The notes under the pieces were generated by a model. It saw only the letters and a program-made list of their open reading frames with translations. It was not told where the DNA came from and made no database searches. Shown here piece by piece: positions 56,880 through 64,000 of a stretch of DNA of 64,000 nucleotides. Positions within the stretch are counted from its first letter, which is position 1; each line of letters begins with the position of its first letter. Source of the DNA: Przewalskia tangutica (lineage: Eukaryota > Streptophyta > Magnoliopsida > Solanales > Solanaceae). The position numbers were made by a program, and so were the translations under genes. The stretch covers positions 91,779,093 through 91,843,092 of the forward strand of contig CM056724.1 in assembly GCA_029844215.1 (NCBI GenBank). Reading direction: 5' to 3'.

Positions 56880-57960
56880 GGGGGGAGAAGAGTCTATTTG
56901 AGGTAGCACCTGATGGGGTGCTAAGATTTGAGGGCAGATTATGTGTACCCGATGTAGCAGGACTTCGTCAGCAAATTCTAGGGGAAGCACATAGTGCTCG
57001 TTACTCTATTCATCCGGGGTCGACCAAGATGTACCTTGAACTCAGGTGTATATATTGGTGGGATGGCCTGAAGAGGGACGTTGCGGAGTTTGTGGCGCAG
57101 TGCCCGAATTGTCAGCAGGTCAAGGTGGAGCACCAGAAGCCTGGTGGGTTGTTGCAGACGTTAGAAATTCCGACATGGAAGTGGGAAGTGATCAATATGG
57201 ACTTTATTACAGGGTTACCTCACACTCAGAGGAAGCATGACTCCATCTGGGTTATTGTCGACAGGCTGACGAAATCAGCCCATTTTCTTCCAGTCATGAC
57301 GACTTTTTCGGCCGAGGATTATGCTAGATTGTATATCCGAGAGATTGTGAAACTGGACGGAGTTCCTACATCGATTATTTCGGACAGAGGAGCCCTGTTC
57401 ACGGCTAACTTCTGGAGGTCTTTCCAGAAGGGATTAGGGACACATGTGAGTCTCGATCGCGTTTCATCCTCGAGGCCGAGCGGACAAAGCCGAGCTCACT
57501 ATCCAGACACTTGAGGATATGCTGTGGGCCTGTGTTATCGATTTCAGGGGTAGCTGGGAAGATCATTTACCTCTTGTGGAGTTTGCATATAATAACAGCT
57601 ACCATTCTAGTATCCAGCTGGCGCCTTATGAGGCCTTATACGGGAGGAAGTGCAGGTCACCGATAGGCTGGTTTGAGGTGGGAGAAGTTCAGTTAGTCGG
57701 GCTAGACTTGATTCAGCAGGCGGTGGATAAGGTGAAGCTTATCCAGGAGCGGTTATTGTCAGCTCAGAGTCGACAGAAGTCGTATGCAGATCATCGGCGT
57801 CGACACTTGGAGTTTGAGGTGGATGATTGGGTCTTCCTGAAGGTATCACCCATGAAGGGCGTGATGAGATTTGGGAAAAAGGGGAAACTTAGCCCAAGGT
57901 ACATTAGACCTTATCAGATTGTCCGTAGGGTAGGCAAGGTTGCCTATGAGTTGGATCTGT
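56880..57960 (+). pseudogene. Tekay integrase
   Basis: The zinc-binding HHCC site (HSARYSIHPGSTKMY ... CPNCQQVK) and core Asp residues (INMDFITGLP, IISDRGALF) lie in the frame ending at 57514. A frame break at about 57440-57515 destroys the stretch with the catalytic Glu, where the family has a HPQTDGQ-type motif. The next frame (57519-58337) resumes with MLWACVIDF, LPLVEFAYNNSYHSSI and LYGRKCRSPIGW. The C-terminal GPY-type region is visible as SPRYIRPYQIVRRVG. Confidence 0.88.
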
Positions 57961-58337
57961 CGTCCGATCTGGAGGCGGTACATCCAGTTTTTCATGTGTC
58001 TATGCTGCGGAAGTGTATTGGAGATCCATCTAGAGTGCACCCGATTTGTGATGTCCAGGTGACAGAGGGGTTATCATATGAGGAGAGTCCCATAGCGATA
58101 CTCGATCGTCAGGTTAGGCGACTACGGACAAAGGATGTGGCTTCCGTCAAGGTCTTATGGCGGAATGAGAACAGAGAGGAAATGACATGGGAAGCGGAAG
58201 AGGACATGATGAAGAAGTATCTTCACTTGTTCCCTACACCTCCAGGTAACCCACTTTCCTGCTTGTTAGTTTTAATTTGGCAATTATGCTTAAGTATTGT
58301 TGTACATAGAAGGAACATTCGGGATGAATGTTTCTAA
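57961..58337 (+). pseudogene. Integrase C-terminus with chromodomain
   Basis: VHPVFHVSMLRKC is followed by YEESPIAILDRQVRRLRTKD, VKVLWRNENREEMTWEAEEDM and KKYLHLF, the layout of a chromodomain of Tekay-type chromoviruses. In that group it binds histone marks and steers insertion to heterochromatin. The last 25 or so residues after PTPPGN look like read-through into non-coding DNA before the polypurine tract. Confidence 0.82.
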
Positions 58338-58348
58338 GGGGGGGAAAA
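58335..58348 (+). promoter_or_regulatory. Tekay polypurine tract
   Basis: AAGGGGGGGAAAA directly before the 3' LTR, preceded by GATGAATGTTTC, matching the tract of the 9.8-kb element on the other strand. It primes plus-strand DNA synthesis. Confidence 0.8.
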
Positions 58349-61016
58349 TGTTATACCCCGTAGTTCAGGCCATGCGTATGAGAACGTACGAAAGGGAATA
58401 GGACTTAAAATTTTAGAAAGATAGGTTGACGGATTGTTTCAGACGGGTTTTTAGTCAACTTTGAGGCGGTTTATGTCCAGTTGCATTATGAGTTCCTAGG
58501 TGTTTCAAAGACCTAGTACGTAGTTCGTTGAGTCTAGTTCCCAATGCAACCAACCGTTCGTCGATAGGACATCGGAGTAGAAAGTTATGGAAGTTACAAG
58601 TTCGACGCTGTGATCGGACGAGAAAAGTATTTCGGTCGAGAGCCACGAGGCGCGGCGCGGATGTTCGAATGTTCGCTGAAGTTGCAGCGCCGAAAGCGAG
58701 GCGCGACAGGAAGTTCTGAAGGTTGGCGAGAGGTTTCAGCCGCGGCCAGTGCAGCGCGCGAGGCGGGTTTCTGCAGTGCAGGGAAAATAATAACTGTTTT
58801 CCTTAAAAAGAGGCCATGGGTGGGTGACAATTGTCCCCCCCCCCCCCCAAATCTGATTTTTGCATGTCCTATTTATTGACCAAGTCTTGAAGACTTGGTC
58901 ATTCTTCAAGCTCTCACTTCTCTCTAGAATTAAAGTTCCCTCTCCCTTCTCTCTAGAAAATCAAGAAGAAATCAAGGCTTGAGAAAAATCTGAAAAGGTG
59001 GCAAGAAGGAAACATGTTCACAAGCTTGTAGGAGGGTTGTGGAGGTGATTGTGGAAAGGAGGCTAGTGAAATTGTTGAACTATTTTGGGTAAACTCTAAG
59101 GTAACAATCCTTTCTCGTTTTACTAGTAAATTATGTTGCATGTGAAGAAGAAAGGACTTGTAGTTGTCAATATTGCTCTTAGATACATTGCATGTAGGAA
59201 ATATGGTTTGGATATGAAAGGATTGGATAGAAATGATATGTAAGCATGTTAGAGCCAAGATACTACCTTTAACTTATTGATTTAGTTAATATGCATTGTG
59301 GGGCAGAATTTTACACATCCAAGATTAGGTGTGTAATCCCCTTTGTATTGATTGGATTGTTGGGCCTTAAAAGTGGCGTTGGATGTTGAATTCGGACCTT
59401 AAAAAGGTGGAAAAGTATATAGAAATAAAGGAAGTGATGTCCAAATTTCCGTAGAATAAGGAATGTTTCAATTAGAATATTCTACGTTGAAGTAGGAAGT
59501 TAATAAGACGTATTATGGTCATTATAGGTTGACATACCACGTGCGGTATATTTGACTTAGCAAGTGGATTGACCGAAGAGGTATGTGGAACTTTCCTATC
59601 TCTTGAGCATGAGTAGTTGTACTTATTTGGTACGGTAGAAGTACAAGATTTGATACCCTTTACTTGTTTTAAGTATATGATACTTGTTTCGTTTTCAAAG
59701 TATAAGTCTCTTGGATATAGGGGAATGAAATTGACTAAGGTATAAGGTTAATATAACAACTTTATGGGAAGTTGGTTATATTAGCTTTATGGAAAGATAA
59801 AAGGAGAGGTTTACTCTAAGTAAGATAAGTAAGGACAAATGACTTGATTTATGAAAGACAAATTGATTTTAAGGCATCAATTGCCTAAAAGTTTTATATG
59901 AAAAGGAGTCAGTTTTTAAAAGAGTAGAAGTATGTAGTACTTTGGGTTAAATTCCCGGATTCCTTTTATTAAGATATGTTAGTGCCTTAAGTAAACTAAA
60001 ATGAGAGGGTATATGAACAAGACTAATAAGAAATTAGGGGTTTTCTTAACTTATTTATGTTATGTATGATGGCCGGTTGAGCTAGGGTAAGAGTATAAAT
60101 GAGGGGTAAACCCCCAAGACGTTATACCACCTTCTCCAGGGTAAGAATATAAATGAGGGGTAAATCCCCAAGACGTTATACCACCTTCTCCAGGGTAAGA
60201 GTATAAATGAGAGGTAAATCCCCAAGACGTTATACCTCCTTCTCCAGGGTAAGAGTATAAATGAGGGGTAAATCCCCAAGACGTTATACCACCTTCTGAG
60301 TATGATTGAGGGGTGAATCCCCAAGACGTTATACCACTCCATGGATTTGCTACCCATGATGCGAGGAATACCTCATGCGGGTGAAATAGTCCCAGGAGTA
60401 GGATTGCTTAATGATACTGCGGGCGGATGGTCCTGCTTGATCGTGAGCCTCCTATTTTTATGTTGTAAGTATGCTCTTATTTACTCTCATTGTTAGTAAG
60501 GCACAGTGAACTGTAATTTGACTATCATCTGTGACTCCAGCTTTATTTAGACTTTGATTAAACTACAATATTTTCTTCCAGTTTTACATACTTGGTACAT
60601 ATTGTGTCGACCCCTTCGAAATTTGCGTTACGCATGCGGTAGGGGTAAGCAGGTGGTGGATCCTCATTCTTAGGATCACTGATCAGGCTTCAGAAGCTCC
60701 ATTTCTCCGGAGGCTTATTCCTTTTGGTACGGTTTTCCCTGAAGTTGTAGATATTGTGTACATTCAGGGGTATGGCGGGGCCCTGTCCCACCACTGTTAT
60801 TATTCCTAGAGGTTTGTAGTCACGTATGTGGTTTGGCTGTAAGAAAAACATTGTCCTGTGTTACTTTGGTTAAGTATATTTTATGGAAGGCGGCCTGGTC
60901 GGCTAGCCGGTGATGTTTACTGTCTACAGGTTTATGTGTTATGTATGTTCATTGCTATTCTCGATGTATACAGGCAGGGTGCCGGTAGGCACTAGTCGGC
61001 CGAGTCGGTCGGGACA
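58349..61016 (+). repeat. Tekay 3' LTR
   Basis: 2668 bp, TGTTATACCCCGTAGTTCAGG ... GGTCGGGACA, colinear with the two 5' LTR parts, which total 2695 bp. It contains TAGAATATTCTA (59473-59484), the GCTTTATGG motif block (59757-59795), a poly-C run (58838-58852) and the 54-bp array (60085-60337). It is followed by the hAT relic. Confidence 0.9.
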
Positions 61017-61930
61017 ACTCATATCCACTATCTGAATTGTACCGCCATCTCCAAGTTGTCTCCGGCTACTGAGTGTCTGTGCTCTCCTATTTGAAATCTG
61101 CCGGCAGAAAAAGCGCTTTCAGAAGCGATTGATGGCGCTTGAATGTTCAAAACATCTCGGGCCATCATTGAAAGTGTCAGAAATGTCTTCTCATTCTCCA
61201 TCCAATATTTCAGCAAGTCTTCCTTTCCGTCTTGATTGACAACTATTTGGTAAGGTAAAGTACACTGCAAAACAAAAACATCGAACTCGCTAATTTGGTT
61301 AGCAGTGCTACCACCACACATTCTATTTCTGAGGCTTTCAATACTAGCCGCAGAAACAACTTATTTTTTAGAGGATGTGTTGAAGTAGAAGAAGATGGTA
61401 CGAAAGCCGGTTGGTTGATGGCACTTTCTTGCTGGTAATGCCGATATTTTTTTTTGCATTCATCTTCTACGCTAGCCAACACTTCTTCTAGCATTTGTTC
61501 AATAGGTGGTGGGACATTTAAATTTTTGGGAGTTGAAGGTGGTAGTACGTCCATACAGTTATAAATATTTTCAATAAGACTTTTACAACCATCTACTTTA
61601 ACAGTCGTGTTTAATACAACACCAATAATATAAATAGGGGGAATAGAAATAAAATATTTCTTTATTTTCATAAACATTTTTTAATAGCTGCCTTATAAGC
61701 AGGTTTTTCCATATATTCTTTAAGCAGTAAAAATATTATAGCTATATAAAACAACATAGTTGAAATAGTAGGATAATATATAGAAGAACTCTTTTTTGTT
61801 GCTCGATGAAAATTCTCTAGAAATACAATAAGTTCTTTAATTTTGTCCCAATCGCTATCCACAATCATATCAGTTGGATTTTGATTATGGGCGTTAAAAA
61901 ATAAAGTGATAGGTTTTCTATAATCATAAG
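61017..61930 (-). pseudogene. hAT transposase, C-terminal half
   Basis: Minus-strand order: IVDSDWDKIKELIVFLENFHRATKK, PTISTMLFYIA, EYMEKPAYKAAIKKC, YIIGVVLNTTVKVDG, a linker EDECKKKYRHYQQES, CGGSTANQISEFDVF and the dimerisation domain with DLLKYWMENEKTFLTLSMMARDVLNI and ASESAFSAGR. These are diagnostic of Ac-like hAT transposases. At least three frames are used, so it is a relic. The 5' part is cut at 61930 by another LTR, and the last codons lie at 20110-20289. The gene was transcribed toward lower coordinates. Confidence 0.88.
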
Positions 61931-64000
61931 TGTTACACCCCGTAGTTCAGGTCATGCTTATGAGAACGTGCGAGAGGGATTAAGTTTTAAATTTTTGAAA
62001 GATAGGTCGACAAAATGTCTCGGACGGGTTTTTTTTGTCAACTTTGAGGCGGTTTGTGTACAGTTGCATTACGAGTTCCTAGGTGTTTCAGAGGCCTAGT
62101 ACGTAGTTCGTTGAGTCTAGTTTACAACGCAATCAACCGTTCGTCGATAGGACATCGGAGTAGAAAGTGATGGAAGTTACAAGTTCAGTGCGCAGTCGAG
62201 CAGGAAAACATTTTCGGTCAGGGGTCACAGCGTCGCAGCTCCGGATGCAGGGCCGCGGCGCCGGAAGTGCCGAAAGTCTGCAGAGGTTTCAGCGCCGCGG
62301 CGCCGAGGCGGAGTTTTTGCGAAAACTGAGGGAAAAATCAGATATTTTCTTTTAAAAAAGGCCATGGGAGGGTGACAAGTGTACCCCCCCCCCCCCCCAT
62401 CTGATTTTTGCATGTCCTATTTATTGACCAAGTCTTGAAGACTTGGTCATTCTTCAAAGCTCTCCCTTTTCTCTAAAATTAAAAGCTCTCCCTTCTCTCT
62501 AGAAATTCAAGAAGAAACCAAGGCATAGAGGAAAATTTCAGAAAAGTGGCAAGAAGGAAACTTGTTGGCAAGTTTGTAGGAGTTTTGTGGAGGTGATTGT
62601 GGAAAGAAGACAAGTGAAAATTGTTGGATTAATTTGGGTAAGCTCTAAGGTAACAATCCTTTCTCTTTTGCTTGTAAATTATGTTGCATGTATGGAAGAA
62701 AGGATTTGTAGTTGTCAATATTGCTCTTAGATACATTGCATGTAGGAATTGGATAAGAATTTGGATTAAAAAGGAATTGGATAGGAAATTATGTTGTTAT
62801 ACCTCAAAGTTGCCGAATTGGTCCTTGTAGTTTGTACTAGTTTGATATCAATTGTGGGGCGAAATTTTACACGTCTAGTAGGCGTGTAATCCCCTATTGT
62901 TAACTTCATTGTTGGGCCTTAAGTGTGGCGTGTTTGGTTATTGAATTCGGCCTTGAAAAAGGTGGCAAAGCATGTAGAAACAAAGGAAGTATTGTCCAAA
63001 TTTCCGTAGAATAAGGGACTTTTCAATTAGAAAGTTCTACGTTGAAGATAGAAGCTAACAGACGTATTATGGTTATTATAGGTTGACATACTACGTGCGG
63101 TGTATTGGACTTGCGCGTGGATCAAACCGAAGAGGTATGTGGAAACTTTCTTATCTCTTGAGCATGAGTAGTTATAACTATATGGTACGGTAGACGTACG
63201 TGATTCAAATAAGGTAAAGTCATTTGATATACTTGACTTGTTTTAAGGATGTCTAGTTGGTTGAGCTAGAGAGATAACTCACTTGTTCTTAGGGAAAGAT
63301 TATAAGAATGGTTTATTCTAATAAGGTAGACAAGGATTTCTTGACATGAAAAAGGTAAAGAATACTTGATTTGGGAAGTATTGATTCTTAAACTATTCTA
63401 AAGATAAGAACTTGTTTTCTAAGTTAAGGAAATTGTCTTCTAAAGTTATGAGACTTGAAGTATTTTGAAAGTTGTGTAACTGGATTTGAAGTACAAGTCT
63501 CTTGGTCATAAAAAGAACGTAGTTGTCTAAGACATAAAGAGTTATAACGGCTTTATGGAAGGTTAGTTATGACGACCTTATGAAAGGGTAAGATTGTCTT
63601 AGTTTCTAAAGCATAAAGTTAGTATAACGGCTTTATGGGAAGTTGGTTATAATAACTTTATGGAAGGTTAAGGGAATGGTTTTTCTCGAATAAGGTGAAC
63701 ATAGATGGAAGAATTGAAACTAAGAAGGACAAATTGATTTAAAGGCATCAACTGTTTAAAGTCTAAATGAGGGTCGCTTAATTTAGAAGCCAGAAGCATA
63801 TTTCTAAAAGTACAGTGACTTGTTTGAAATGTAGATGAGCCTTGATACTACGGGTGTTAGTATCTTAGGGTTTTTATGTGAAAAGGGGATCTTTTGACAG
63901 AATTGAAGTACATAGTACTTCGGGTTAAATTCCCCGGATTTGATTAAGCGATATGAAAGTGTCTTAAGGTCAAACATGAGATCCATTTTGTATATTAATG
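61931..64000 (+). repeat. Partial LTR of the Tekay group, running off the window
   Basis: Starts TGTTACACCCCGTAGTTCAGGTCATGC and follows the Tekay 3' LTR block by block: the CTAGTACGTAGTTCGTTGAG stretch, poly-C near 62385-62398, TTGACCAAGTCTTGAAGACTTGG, TTCCGTAGAATAAGG, and the GCTTTATGG motif at least twice (63548-63665). The window ends before the 54-bp array. Whether it belongs to a full element or a solo LTR cannot be seen. The five bases ATAAG at 61926-61930 would be its left target-site duplication. Confidence 0.85.

Larger units (their letters stand above)
20290..61016 (+). mobile_element. Tekay-like Ty3/gypsy chromovirus, host of three nested insertions
   Basis: The 40.7-kb span shrinks to about 10.5 kb once the three insertions are removed. 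Components are the 5' LTR (20290-21894 plus 30212-31301), a tRNA-iMet primer site (31306-31317), gag (31507-32313, 51228-51564 and 54600 onward), pol ending in a chromodomain (to 58337), a polypurine tract (58335-58348) and the 3' LTR (58349-61016). Integrase lying after RNase H defines Ty3/gypsy; the C-terminal chromodomain and RT type point to Tekay/Del. It is inserted in a hAT transposase gene. It cannot be active: stops, frameshifts, a lost RT aspartate and nested insertions. Confidence 0.88.

Overview
This is plant nuclear repeat DNA, with no intact host gene that I can support. The retrotransposon lineages are plant ones: Tekay-type chromovirus, Tat/Ogre and a short copia-type LTR unit. 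Their primer sites match plant initiator Met tRNA and Arg tRNA. Together with the sequence style this suggests a dicot, possibly Solanaceae; the family assignment is inference.

Layout. Positions 1-831 look like a MITE-like unit with 11-bp inverted ends and an AT/pyrimidine minisatellite. From 1044 to about 19470 lies an unusual array of a small non-autonomous element in which single LTRs alternate with internal regions (LTRs at 1044, 2652, 5243 and 17651). Its third internal region is split by a 9.8-kb minus-strand element (6909-16705) with 4.3-kb LTRs but only a 1.2-kb non-coding interior. From 19690 to the end is a nest. A decayed hAT transposase gene (minus strand, 20110-20289 and 61017-61930) was split by a Tekay-like Ty3/gypsy element (20290-61016, plus strand). 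That element was later hit three times: an 8.3-kb non-autonomous Ogre-like element in its 5' LTR (21895-30206), an 18.9-kb Ogre/Tat element in gag (32314-51222), and a related solo LTR between the two gag zinc-knuckle motifs (51565-54594). A further LTR of the Tekay group starts at 61931, inside the hAT relic, and runs off the window.

Four insertions have exact 5-bp target-site duplications: GTTGT, TGTAG, AGCCG and GGGAG. These fix the boundaries to the base and give the order of events. The hAT relic is oldest and the Tekay element next; the three insertions into Tekay are younger, and their order among themselves is not resolved.

Coding content is retrotransposon or transposon protein only, broken by stops and frameshifts. 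Many differences between otherwise near-identical repeat copies cluster in G/C-rich patches, so part of the damage may be consensus error rather than mutation.

Most notable: (1) about 275 bp of the host gag flank also sits immediately inside the left Ogre LTR, where a polypurine tract should be, so this is either a rare rearrangement or a chimeric assembly; (2) the shared-LTR array; (3) an autonomous/non-autonomous Ogre pair sharing primer site and leader, with a primer-site decamer repeated inside every LTR; (4) antisense-open repeats and palindromes inside the LTRs and leaders.
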